A DNA stretch of 13,510 bases from an uncultured Selenomonadaceae bacterium (lineage in GTDB: Bacteria > Bacillota > Negativicutes > Selenomonadales > Selenomonadaceae), in contig CAJTSO010000001.1 in the NCBI GenBank assembly GCA_910579115.1, positions 113,549 to 127,058 of the forward strand, read 5' to 3'. Shown here one piece after another: positions 1-7,127 of the stretch (position 1 is its first letter; every line of letters starts with the position of its first letter). The notes below the pieces were generated by a model. The model saw only the letters and a list, made by a program, of their open reading frames with translations. It was not told the DNA's origin and did no database searches. Both the position numbers and the translations under genes were made by a program.

Positions 1-371
1 AGTGCGTCCGAACCGATGAAAAGGGCAAGCCCGCCGTTACCCGCTATCAGACGATTTCCACCGGCAATCATCAGGGGAAGCGATACTCCCTGCTGGACAT
101 TTCTTTGGAGACGGGCCGCACCCACCAGATCCGGGCTCATTTCTCCCACCTGGGCCACCCCCTCCTGGGGGACGACCTGTACGGCCCGCCCCGGAAGGAG
201 AACGACCCAATCCTCCGACAGGCGCTCCATGCCTACAAAATTCTTCTGACCCAGCCCTGGAAGAACGGCGAGCTCCTCTCCCTCACCGCTCCTCCCCCGG
301 AAGACCTGCAAAATCTCATTGATTTGTTATTTCCTCAGACTGAGTTGAACAAGCTTTATGAATCCCGTTAG
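1..371 (+). CDS. RluA-family pseudouridine synthase, C-terminal part (5' end outside window)
   Basis: The open frame runs in from the left edge (first full codon at 3) and ends at TAG 369-371, so only about the last 122 residues are visible. The segment KPAVTRYQ, then LETGRTHQIRAHFSHLGHP and LLGDDLYG, is the conserved C-terminal block of the RluA/RluC/RluD family. These enzymes isomerise uridines to pseudouridine in 23S rRNA or tRNA. The catalytic aspartate motif (HRLD region) must lie upstream of the window, so neither activity nor substrate can be judged here. Met codons at 16 (another frame) and 105 (internal) are not real starts, because homology continues upstream of 105. The next gene begins 9 bp downstream, which suggests co-transcription. 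Family assignment is firm; the exact paralogue is not. Confidence 0.9.
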   Translation, partial: CVRTDEKGKPAVTRYQTISTGNHQGKRYSLLDISLETGRTHQIRAHFSHLGHPLLGDDLYGPPRKENDPILRQALHAYKILLTQPWKNGELLSLTAPPPEDLQNLIDLLFPQTELNKLYESR

Positions 372-380
372 AGGCAAAAG

Positions 381-851
381 ATGATAAACAGAATCAAGCA
401 GTACCGGCTGCAAGCCGGGCTCACCCCCCAGGCGGTCTCCGCCATGTTCAAAATTCCCTACGATACGATCATCAAATGGGAAAAAGAAGAACTGACCCCG
501 CCCCCCTGGGCGGAGGAAATGGTGGTCAATGCCCTCAGGAAAAAATCAAAGGCCGAAAACGACCGGGCAAAAACCAGATTTAAGCTGCCCTATATAAGAA
601 GCGACAAGACCCCGGAGGAAATCGCCGCCGCCAACGATGCCCGCCGCTGGGTGAATCCTACCCGCAACTGCCCGTTGCCGGAGGTAACGCCCCCAACCCA
701 GCGGATCATGCCCCTGACTCCCCGGGCCGTTCCCTCTGCTCTCCCGAAGCCCCCCACCAATCAGTTTGACCTCCCCGCCCCTCGGGAGAAAAAGGATATC
801 AGCGCCATTCTGGCGACGGCAAAAGCTGCTGCCGAGGATTATGACGGATGA
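381..851 (+). CDS. Small helix-turn-helix protein with proline-rich tail
   Basis: A 156-residue protein. Residues 3-50 (RIKQYRLQAGLTPQAVSAMF, then KIPYDTIIKWEKEELTPP) have the pattern of an XRE-like helix-turn-helix: a short first helix, the QAVSAMF helix, a turn at KIP, then a recognition-like helix with an IIKWE motif. Residues 60-135 are rich in proline, arginine and lysine and look disordered. The C-terminus (DISAILATAKAAAEDYDG) could form a short helix. GAGG lies 6 nt before the ATG and overlaps the end of the pseudouridine synthase gene, so translation may be coupled. A terminator follows at 902-936. DNA binding is inferred from the fold pattern only. No partner or target is visible, and I do not recognise a named family. 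Confidence 0.75.
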   Translation: MINRIKQYRLQAGLTPQAVSAMFKIPYDTIIKWEKEELTPPPWAEEMVVNALRKKSKAENDRAKTRFKLPYIRSDKTPEEIAAANDARRWVNPTRNCPLPEVTPPTQRIMPLTPRAVPSALPKPPTNQFDLPAPREKKDISAILATAKAAAEDYDG

Positions 852-901
852 TTTCCTCCTGACCGAAAAATCCTGCCTGAACAGGCTTCATCGATAACAC
901 A

Positions 902-936
902 AAAACCGCCGAGGCTTGCCGCGGCGGTTTTCTTTT
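902..936. terminator. Bidirectional Rho-independent terminator
   Basis: A perfect 10-bp stem (902-911 with 922-931, core ACCGCC/GGCGGT) has a 10-nt loop and is followed on the plus strand by TTTTCTTTT. The same hairpin read on the minus strand ends in a run of five T. It sits between two convergent genes (the HTH protein and the purine permease) and can serve both. Confidence 0.9.
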
Positions 937-958
937 CAAACCAAAACCTTTGCCAGTA

Positions 959-2335
959 TCAGATAAAAATGTATTTCAGGGCGAACAGGATGGCCAAACC
1001 AATCAGGAGGGGGCTGACATTCCTGCGCTTCTCCGCCGCCAACAGATTCAGGACAGCGTAGGACATTATCCCGAAGGAGATCCCCTCGGAAATAGAATAG
1101 CTAAAGGGCGTGGCGATGATGGCCCCATAGGCTGGGATTGCCTCCGTAAAGTCGCAAAAATCTATGCGGCAGATATTGCTCAGCATCAGATAGCCTACCA
1201 TTATCAGGGCCGGAGCCGTGGCAAACCCCGGAATCGCCAGAAAAAGCGGCGCCAAAAGCAGGCTCGCCAGAAACAGTCCGGCCGTAACTGCGGAGGCAAG
1301 GCCGGTGCGTCCGCCGACGCTTACTCCGGCCGAGCTTTCCACGTAAGTTGAAACAGTAGAAGTCCCCATCGCTGCCCCGGCCGCGGTAGCGATGGAGTCG
1401 GCCAGCAGCGCCCCCTTAATGCGGGGAAGATGTCCCTTTTCATCCAGCATATCCGCCCGGCTGGCCACCCCAACCAGCGTTCCCAGCGTATCAAACAGAT
1501 CCACGAACATAAAGGTGAGCATTATCGTTATGAAGTTGAAGGTCAGCAGTTCGGAAAAATCCATCTGCATGAAGGTAGGGGCCAGACTGGGGATGGCGAA
1601 CCCGTTGGAAAAATCCGGCAGAAGACTGAACATTCCTTCCTGGGGAGCAGGAATGTAAATGCCCGTCAGCTCACAGAGAATACCCAGTCCCCAAGTGACC
1701 AGTATCCCCAAAAGGATATCCCCCGGTACTTTTTTGTGCATGAGGATGCCGGTTACGATACAGCCGATGAGGGCCAGCAGCGCCCCAACCCCGGCGGAGT
1801 GGAATTCCCCGCTGGCCACCGCCTGCTTTAAGGGATAAAGGCCCACCAGACAGGGCCCGTCCACGACGATCCTGGCGTTCTGCAAACCGATAAAGGCGAT
1901 ATAAAGGCCGATACCGCCGCTGATTCCCACTTTCAGAGCCTTGGGAATACAATTGAATATCTCCTCCCGGACAGGGGTCAGGGAAAGGATGATAAAGATA
2001 ACGCCCTCGACAAATACCGCCGCCAGGGCCGTCTGCCAGGAACAGCCCATCTGTCCCACTACTGTGTAAGCGAAGAATGCGTTTAAGCCCATGCCCGGAG
2101 CCAGGGCAAATGGGTAATTGGCTCCAAAGGCCATAATGAGCGTACCCAGGGCGGCGCCCAGGGACGTAGCCACAAAAACCGCCCCTCTGTCCATACCGGC
2201 AGCCCCTAAAATATCCGGGTTCACAGCCAGAATGTACGCCATGGTCATAAAGGTAGTGATCCCCGCAGTGACCTCCACCCTTGCGGAAGTCTTATTTTCC
2301 CGCAGCTTAAAGACCTTTTCCAAAAATTCAGCCAT
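959..2335 (-). CDS. pbuG: NCS2-family purine (guanine/hypoxanthine or adenine) permease
   Basis: A 458-residue polytopic membrane protein of the AzgA/PbuG branch (COG2252-type) of nucleobase:cation symporters. Landmarks are EVTAGITTFMTMAYILAVNP near the N-terminus, APGMGLNAFFAYTVVGQ, SGGIGLYIAFIGLQNA, GVASRADMLDEKG and GTSTVSTYVESSAGVSVGGR. The last carries the polar substrate-site region typical of this branch. Hydrophobic segments cover nearly the whole length, in line with 12-14 membrane spans. The start was placed at 2335, not 2362, because AAGGGGG lies about 9 nt before this ATG and the family starts with MAEFLEKVF-like residues. The gene stands alone: a shared terminator lies downstream and the accessory patch lies directly upstream. 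The preferred purine cannot be told from sequence; pbuG is used by family resemblance. Confidence 0.9.
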   Translation of the reverse strand: MAEFLEKVFKLRENKTSARVEVTAGITTFMTMAYILAVNPDILGAAGMDRGAVFVATSLGAALGTLIMAFGANYPFALAPGMGLNAFFAYTVVGQMGCSWQTALAAVFVEGVIFIILSLTPVREEIFNCIPKALKVGISGGIGLYIAFIGLQNARIVVDGPCLVGLYPLKQAVASGEFHSAGVGALLALIGCIVTGILMHKKVPGDILLGILVTWGLGILCELTGIYIPAPQEGMFSLLPDFSNGFAIPSLAPTFMQMDFSELLTFNFITIMLTFMFVDLFDTLGTLVGVASRADMLDEKGHLPRIKGALLADSIATAAGAAMGTSTVSTYVESSAGVSVGGRTGLASAVTAGLFLASLLLAPLFLAIPGFATAPALIMVGYLMLSNICRIDFCDFTEAIPAYGAIIATPFSYSISEGISFGIMSYAVLNLLAAEKRRNVSPLLIGLAILFALKYIFI

Positions 2336-2633
2336 GAGGTTTTTCCCCCTTATATGCCGCATTCTTCATCATAAATAATTTATCACCGGGAATAATTTCA
2401 TTGGAAAAATAGTCCATTGGAATATAGCGCCGATTTTCAGAGGACGCTTTGGGGACTCCCACATAATCGGTTTCGTATTCTCTCACTTCATCAACAGCAT
2501 GGGTGTTTCCGCTACGAATTAGTCCCCTCTTCAGATTATAAATGAAGAAATACGGGTACTTGTATTTTCCGGGCAATCTCTGTGCCGGTAGCGTTTTACC
2601 GGTATGGGAGTTTCCTGTTATCAAAACAGTCAT
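2328..2633 (-). pseudogene. Chimeric remnant: truncated P-loop kinase N-terminus joined to a DNA methyltransferase C-terminal fragment
   Basis: The 101-codon frame joins two unrelated pieces. Residues 1-44 (2502-2633) are the start of a small adenylate-kinase-like P-loop protein: Walker A GNSHTGKT at 7-14, followed by YKYPY and GLIRSGNT. The family normally runs to about 140-180 residues, and the remainder is absent. Residues 48-94 (2352-2492; VPKASSENRRYIPMDYF and GDKLFMMKNAA) resemble the late target-recognition region of MmeI/YeeA-type DNA methyltransferases (the PKxSSExRxYIPMGF motif). The ATG overlaps the stop of the upstream acetyltransferase by four bases (ATGA), so an ancestral kinase was probably translationally coupled to it. 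The frame ends just inside the permease start. A functional protein is unlikely: the kinase lacks everything after its N-terminus, and the methylase part has no catalytic domain. Family recognition is from memory, not a search. Confidence 0.65.
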
Positions 2634-3268
2634 AATCTTGCCCTCAGTTCTTCCCTGACTTTCTCAAAGTCACCACAGGTCAGGAGCGGAATCAGACCGT
2701 CTATTTCTTCTATGCTTTTGTCCCACCATCTGAATCGGAGTAAGAGATCGATGAATGCATCATCAAACCGCTTTCGCAGAACCTTTGCCGGATTGCCGGC
2801 AACGATAGTGTAAGGTTCAACATCACTGCCCACCACGCTGTTTGCTCCGGTGATCGCGCCGTCACCGATATGTACACCGGGAAGAATTACCGCATTTTGT
2901 CCAATCCACACATCGTTACCGATCACCATATCTCCCCGGAATGGCATATCTGACGGCAAAGGAGCATCCATGTCCCAGCCTTCAAGTGTATAAAATGGAA
3001 AGGTGGATACTGCGTTCATCTGATGATTCGCGTCATTCATCACAAATTCCACACCTGAAGCAATCTGGCAGAACTTGCCGATTATCAGGTGGTCTCTGCT
3101 CCATGGATAAAAGGATGTCACATGGCTTTCAAATTCTGAATCAGCGATATAGGTAAAATCACCAACATTGATATTTGGATTTTTTATAGTTGGTTTCACA
3201 TAGATTTCCTTGTCATATCCTGCAATCGGATGAATTACATTCGGATCTGGTTTTTTCCCATTTCTCAT
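2630..3268 (-). CDS. Vat-like xenobiotic O-acetyltransferase (left-handed beta-helix)
   Basis: A 212-residue hexapeptide-repeat acetyltransferase of the xenobiotic acetyltransferase class (Vat streptogramin A and CatB chloramphenicol acetyltransferases). Members move acetyl from acetyl-CoA to a hydroxyl on the drug. Visible features are IGKFCQIASGVEFVMNDANH with the expected catalytic histidine (His82 with the start chosen here), the helix coils GNDVWIGQNAVILPGVHIGD and AITGANSVVGSDV, and the closing AGNPAKVLRKRF. The C-terminal FRWWDKSIEEIDGLIPLL matches the Vat tail. Start 3268 is preferred over the ATG at 3274 because AAGGTG lies 7 nt from the former but only 1 nt from the latter. The coding region is visibly AT-richer than its neighbours and is flanked on both sides by remnants of one broken methylase gene, so transfer is likely. 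Drug specificity, or any resistance phenotype, is not shown. Confidence 0.85.
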   Translation of the reverse strand: MRNGKKPDPNVIHPIAGYDKEIYVKPTIKNPNINVGDFTYIADSEFESHVTSFYPWSRDHLIIGKFCQIASGVEFVMNDANHQMNAVSTFPFYTLEGWDMDAPLPSDMPFRGDMVIGNDVWIGQNAVILPGVHIGDGAITGANSVVGSDVEPYTIVAGNPAKVLRKRFDDAFIDLLLRFRWWDKSIEEIDGLIPLLTCGDFEKVREELRARL

Positions 3269-3410
3269 ATTCATTCACCTTGTCAAATCCCTATTTACAG
3301 CGCTGCATCCTCTACCTGTGAAATGCACCCCCTAAAATGAGTTTGCATTCCCTTGATTTTCAGACAGCCAGGCAATCGCTGAACTGTATCATAGCCTGCA
3401 CTTTGCTTTC

Positions 3411-3980
3411 AAGGAAAGTCAGCCCAGCCGGCTTTGTCTTGCGGGTTCCCTCCACCTTCCCGGCCTTTATCTTCGCCAGTTCCCCTTTCAGCCCGTCAAG
3501 GAACAGGGGGCCAATCATCTTGTGAAGTTTTCCAGGCTGGTGTAGTGCATCCCGCCGGAGCGTCTCATCTCCGGGTTCAGGGTGCTTTCAAAAACCGCCC
3601 TGAAGGAAGAATTTTTCAAAATTGCAGGTAACGACCCAGCGGGGATGCTGGGAAACCGGCAGCTAGGTGATATAGCGCCTGGCCTGCTGAAAGAGAGTGA
3701 GCAGGGTGCCATCAGACTGCCGGATTGGCTTGTTCAGCTCCTTGCCCAGACCCTTCTGCTCGATCAGCATCTTCGTGCTGGGGATATGGCCGTCAATGAA
3801 GCTGGTGTGGTCCAGATGAACCTGTTCCTCGAAGGTGATGAAGCTGGCCACATCTTCCACGCCCAGCACATCGGAGAGCAACGTGAGCCAGAAGGTCTGG
3901 CTCTGCCCCTTTTCGTAGCCTTTGCCTCTCCAGTCAGCCGCAAACTTTTTGGCCGCCGCTTTTTGCTGTGTGTCGGCCAT
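3411..3980 (-). pseudogene. Decayed MmeI/YeeA-type class I DNA methyltransferase, N-terminal and middle remnants
   Basis: Starts at ATG 3980 behind GAGGGG (9 nt spacing) with AKKFAADWRGKGYEKGQSQ, then LDHTSFIDGHIPSTKMLIEQ and LNKPIRQSDGTLLTLFQQAR. This is the N-terminal domain of the large (about 900-residue) MmeI/YeeA-like restriction-modification methylases. An in-frame TAG at 3663-3665 interrupts homology, which resumes in the same frame as LPVSQHPRWVVTCNFEKF (about 3609-3662). A deletion then joins it to AVFESTLNPEMRRSGGMHYT and SLENF (about 3525-3598). A one-base loss near 3521-3526 shifts the frame, and MIGPLFLDGLKGELAKIKAG continues in the next frame. Similarity fades at LTFL (about 3411), just where the SAM-binding DPACGSG motif should follow. 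Nonsense, deletion, frameshift and 3' truncation together make this a clear pseudogene. A further piece lies at 2352-2492. Alignment is by recall of the family. Confidence 0.8.
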
Positions 3981-4144
3981 TGTATCTGTCCCCTCGTATA
4001 TCTATTACAAGGCAGGAAAAACCAGCCATAAAATCTCACGACCTCACAGACTACTATAACACAAAAACAGAGGAGTGCCATGTTCAATTGTAATTGCATT
4101 TTTGAAAATTGTAATAAAAAATGAATACAATCTCAAACAAGGCT
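3981..4144. other. AT-rich intergenic stretch upstream of the methylase remnant
   Basis: No coding region is visible. On the minus strand, a TATAGT-like -10 lies near 4036-4041 and may be the old methylase promoter, but no good -35 box fits. On the plus strand, TTGAAA (4102-4107) and TACAAT (4126-4131) are spaced by 18 bp and would direct transcription into the repeat block, which has no gene on that strand. Both calls are weak. Confidence 0.35.
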
Positions 4145-4195
4145 GACTGAGGAATAAAATGACAAACTTCCCGGCTAATCTGTCACCCCTCCGGC
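4145..4195 (+). repeat. Interspersed repeat, copy 1 (51 bp, partner at 4408-4458)
   Basis: Begins GACTGAGG and ends with a 35-bp block (4161-4195; starts GACAAACTTCCCGGCTAATC) that matches 4424-4458 with one mismatch. The 8 bp after GACTGAGG differ between copies. The offset between copies is 263 bp. The GACTGAGG module with a nearby GGGAGCTGTC hairpin resembles intergenic repeats common in gut Firmicutes; that resemblance is from memory. Confidence 0.85.
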
Positions 4196-4202
4196 TTGAC
4201 TA

Positions 4203-4248
4203 ACTCACTTAATAAGTCCGAGTGAAGCGATGGACGAATTTAGTGAGT
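4203..4248. repeat. Imperfect inverted repeat
   Basis: Left arm 4203-4219 (ACTCACT...GTCC) and right arm 4232-4248 (GGAC...AGTGAGT) pair at 14 of 17 positions around a 12-nt loop. It lies in the gene-free repeat block. No T-run follows, so it is not a terminator. Confidence 0.6.
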
Positions 4249-4287
4249 GTCATGCACGCGACCTTAGCGATTGCCGAGCGTAGCGAA

Positions 4288-4335
4288 GGCAGAGCTTAGG
4301 GAGTCGCACAGCGATGGCAGAGCGCAGGGAGTCGC
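4288..4335 (+). repeat. Degenerate 28-bp tandem repeat
   Basis: GGCAGAGC-nn-AGGGAGTCGC occurs at 4288-4307 and 4316-4335 (period 28, 18 of 20 identical). Related words (AGCGAT, GAGCG, AGCGAAGG) continue upstream to about 4220, so the whole stretch appears built from a worn short repeat. Only two units are clear, with no spacer regularity, so this is not a CRISPR array. Confidence 0.7.
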
Positions 4336-4347
4336 TCTTCGGCACCA

Positions 4348-4519
4348 CCTCCCCTACAGGATAGGCTTTGGGTTGAGGCCCCATTAAGGGGAGCTGTCAC
4401 TGGAAGTGACTGAGGGGTGAAGCGACAAACTTCCCGGCTAATCTGTCACCCATCCGGCCTGCGGCCGCCTCCCCTACAGGGAGGCTTTGGTGTTGTAGCT
4501 CCTCTACAGAGAAGGCTTT
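4348..4519 (+). repeat. Three copies of a CCTCCCCTACAGG-AGGCTTT module with intervening hairpins
   Basis: The module CCTCCCCTACAGG followed by AGGCTTT occurs at 4348-4370 and 4468-4490, and in weaker form (CTCCTCTACAGAGAAGGCTTT) at 4498-4519. Between them lie a CCCC/GGGG hairpin (4379-4391) and a perfect six-pair hairpin GTCACT-GGA-AGTGAC (4396-4410) set in a GGGGAGCTGTC...GACTGAGGGG context. Repeat copy 2 follows at 4408-4458. Together these fill the interval up to the terminator at 4520. Confidence 0.7.
4408..4458 (+). repeat. Interspersed repeat, copy 2 (partner at 4145-4195)
   Basis: Second copy of the 51-bp repeat; its 35-bp block 4424-4458 differs from copy 1 at one position. It overlaps the right arm of the hairpin at 4396-4410, so the hairpin is probably part of the full repeat unit, and copy 1 would then have lost its left side. 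Confidence 0.85.
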
Positions 4520-4560
4520 TAAGTAAAAAATCGCCGCCTCAGGCGACGATTTTTTACTTA
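4520..4560. terminator. Long bidirectional terminator hairpin
   Basis: A 14-bp perfect outer stem (4520-4533 with 4547-4560) and four more inner pairs after one C-A mismatch close on a 3-nt loop. Each side of the GC core carries six A or T, so either strand yields a U-tract. The stop codon of the minus-strand gene (4554-4556) lies inside the hairpin, so that gene is the likely client. Confidence 0.9.
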
Positions 4561-5009
4561 ATATGCAATGCTTTGGCCGCGGCCTCCTGTTGGAGTTCAC
4601 GCTCCTCTGCCAGCTCCTTCATTCGCTTTTTATGAGCGGCGGCCCGCTTTTGGCGCTCCGCTTCGATCTCCTTTTCCAGCTCTTTCTCGGCTTTCTTGTT
4701 CAAAGCCCTCTGCTGGCGGCGTTCTCTTTCCCAAGCTTCACGCTCGGCTCTCAACCGCTGCCGGGTCTCCAGATGTTTCTGCTCCAGCTCCATCTGCCGC
4801 TGCGCCAAAGTGGAAACATTTCCCCTGCGCTTCACATATCCCTTGTAAAACTGATACACCAGCACCAGCGGAAAAAACATAAAGCAGAAAATCACCCAAA
4901 AATTGCGCTTGGGCACCTCATTCGCCTGAGCATCCTTATTTACATAGTAGGATACCATGGAGCCGCAGATAATCTGTACCCATATAAACCAGGACGTATC
5001 CTTAAACAT
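4554..5009 (-). CDS. Unrecognised membrane-anchored coiled-coil protein
   Basis: A 151-residue protein in two parts. Residues 6-23 and about 36-56 (FWVIFCFMFFPLVLVYQFYK) are hydrophobic and look like two membrane spans joined by a short polar loop. Residues 65-150 are dominated by E, K, R, Q and A in heptad-like patterns (RQMELEQKHLETRQRLRAER and onward), in line with a long cytoplasmic coiled coil. With two spans, both termini would be on the same side of the membrane, most likely inside given the arginine and lysine after span 2. It starts 5 bp after the stop of the 61-residue gene and ends within a terminator, so the two form a small unit. I recognise no family; the fold statement is by inspection only. 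Confidence 0.7.
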   Translation of the reverse strand: MFKDTSWFIWVQIICGSMVSYYVNKDAQANEVPKRNFWVIFCFMFFPLVLVYQFYKGYVKRRGNVSTLAQRQMELEQKHLETRQRLRAEREAWERERRQQRALNKKAEKELEKEIEAERQKRAAAHKKRMKELAEERELQQEAAAKALHIK

Positions 5010-5014
5010 GATGA

Positions 5015-5200
5015 TTATCGACCCATCCTCTGTTTATCAGCCAGAATATTGTAATAAGTTTCCTTTTCCATGATGAGTTTTTTTGCGGCCTTAATCTGCT
5101 CCGGGTCGTCCATGGTTTTTAAGGAAGCCCGCAAATCGTTGATTTCCTGGCGAAGTTCCATCATTTTGTTCCCGGATACTGGTTTCATGAAGTCAGCCAT
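5015..5200 (-). CDS. Small unrecognised helical protein
   Basis: A 61-residue, charged, probably all-helical protein (MELRQEINDLRASLKTMDDP, then EQIKAAKKLIMEKETYYNIL), without signal peptide or membrane span. AGAGGAG lies about 9 nt before the ATG at 5200, a convincing ribosome binding site. The gene begins just downstream of the ATP synthase terminator (5219-5250) on the same strand and is followed at 5 bp by the membrane coiled-coil gene. Expression could come from terminator read-through or from a promoter not evident here. Helix-rich sequence and tight linkage suggest it may bind the coiled-coil partner, but that is only inference. Confidence 0.65.
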   Translation of the reverse strand: MADFMKPVSGNKMMELRQEINDLRASLKTMDDPEQIKAAKKLIMEKETYYNILADKQRMGR

Positions 5201-5218
5201 TCTTAACCGCTCCTCTGA

Positions 5219-5250
5219 AAAAAGGCATCCTGAGACCAGGATGCCTTTTT
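5219..5250 (-). terminator. ATP synthase operon terminator
   Basis: A 14-bp perfect stem (5219-5232 with 5237-5250) holds GGCATCCTG/CAGGATGCC around a 4-nt loop. Read on the minus strand it ends in six T. It starts 14 bp after the atpC stop and separates the operon from the small genes beyond. Confidence 0.93.
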
Positions 5251-5263
5251 AATTGTTTCAAAA

Positions 5264-5689
5264 TCAGTGTGCTCTGCTGCCTGCCAGCTCCAAAGTCCTG
5301 AGACGCCCTTGGGCACGCTTCAACGCACCGATAACCTCCGCCATGTTGACATCAGCCGGTGGGTTATCGATCTTGGCCTGAGCCCGCTCCAAATCAGCCT
5401 GAGCTTTGGCGGCATCTATGGCATCAGCAGCTTCAGCCGCAGTACTTAAAATTGTGGCTTTATTCTCCTTGATCTCAAAGAAGCCCCCGTCCACGTAGAC
5501 GTAATGACTGTTGTTGGCGCTGTCCCGATATTTCATCGGAGCCTGAGCCAAAGCAACGACCATTGTGGCATGATGGGGAAATATTCCCAATCCGCCGTTG
5601 GTGGTCTCTACCTCGATGTAGGAGACGTCATCAGTCTGGAGGACGTAAGCATCAGGAGAGAGAATATCCATCTGCATTACACTTGCCAT
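5264..5689 (-). CDS. atpC: F-type ATP synthase epsilon subunit
   Basis: A 141-residue central-stalk subunit that sits on gamma and the c-ring and can brake ATP hydrolysis. The N-terminal beta-sandwich is recognised by MDILSPDAYVLQTDDVSYIE, GGLGIFPHHATMVVAL and YVYVDGGFFEIKENKATIL. The C-terminal helical hairpin begins near residue 85 (AAEAADAIDAAKAQADLERA) and ends in ALKRAQGRLRTLE. Length is normal for the family. GGAG at the very end of atpD lies 7 nt before the chosen ATG; only 4 bp separate the two genes, so translation is probably coupled. It is the last gene of the operon and is followed by the terminator. Confidence 0.96.
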   Translation of the reverse strand: MASVMQMDILSPDAYVLQTDDVSYIEVETTNGGLGIFPHHATMVVALAQAPMKYRDSANNSHYVYVDGGFFEIKENKATILSTAAEAADAIDAAKAQADLERAQAKIDNPPADVNMAEVIGALKRAQGRLRTLELAGSRAH

Positions 5690-5693
5690 AGGC

Positions 5694-7109
<1,416 letters not shown>

Positions 7110-7127
7110 CCGTTAATTTTCCTCCCC

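Noticed and set aside
950..1351. A 133-codon plus-strand frame overlapping the permease gene
   Set aside because: It is antisense to the conserved permease, contains low-complexity Q, K and R runs, and lies immediately behind the terminator at 902-936.
3281..3410. A short frame ending QVEDAAL upstream of the acetyltransferase, perhaps the tail of another gene
   Set aside because: Only about 17 codons are visible and no family is recognisable, so it is not supported as a feature.
3582..4031. A 149-codon plus-strand frame over the methylase remnant
   Set aside because: It is opposite a stretch with clear methylase similarity and has no domain of its own. It is a shadow.
4220..4340. Short repeats resembling a CRISPR array
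   Set aside because: There are only two clear units with a period of 28 and no unique spacers of constant length, and no cas genes are nearby.
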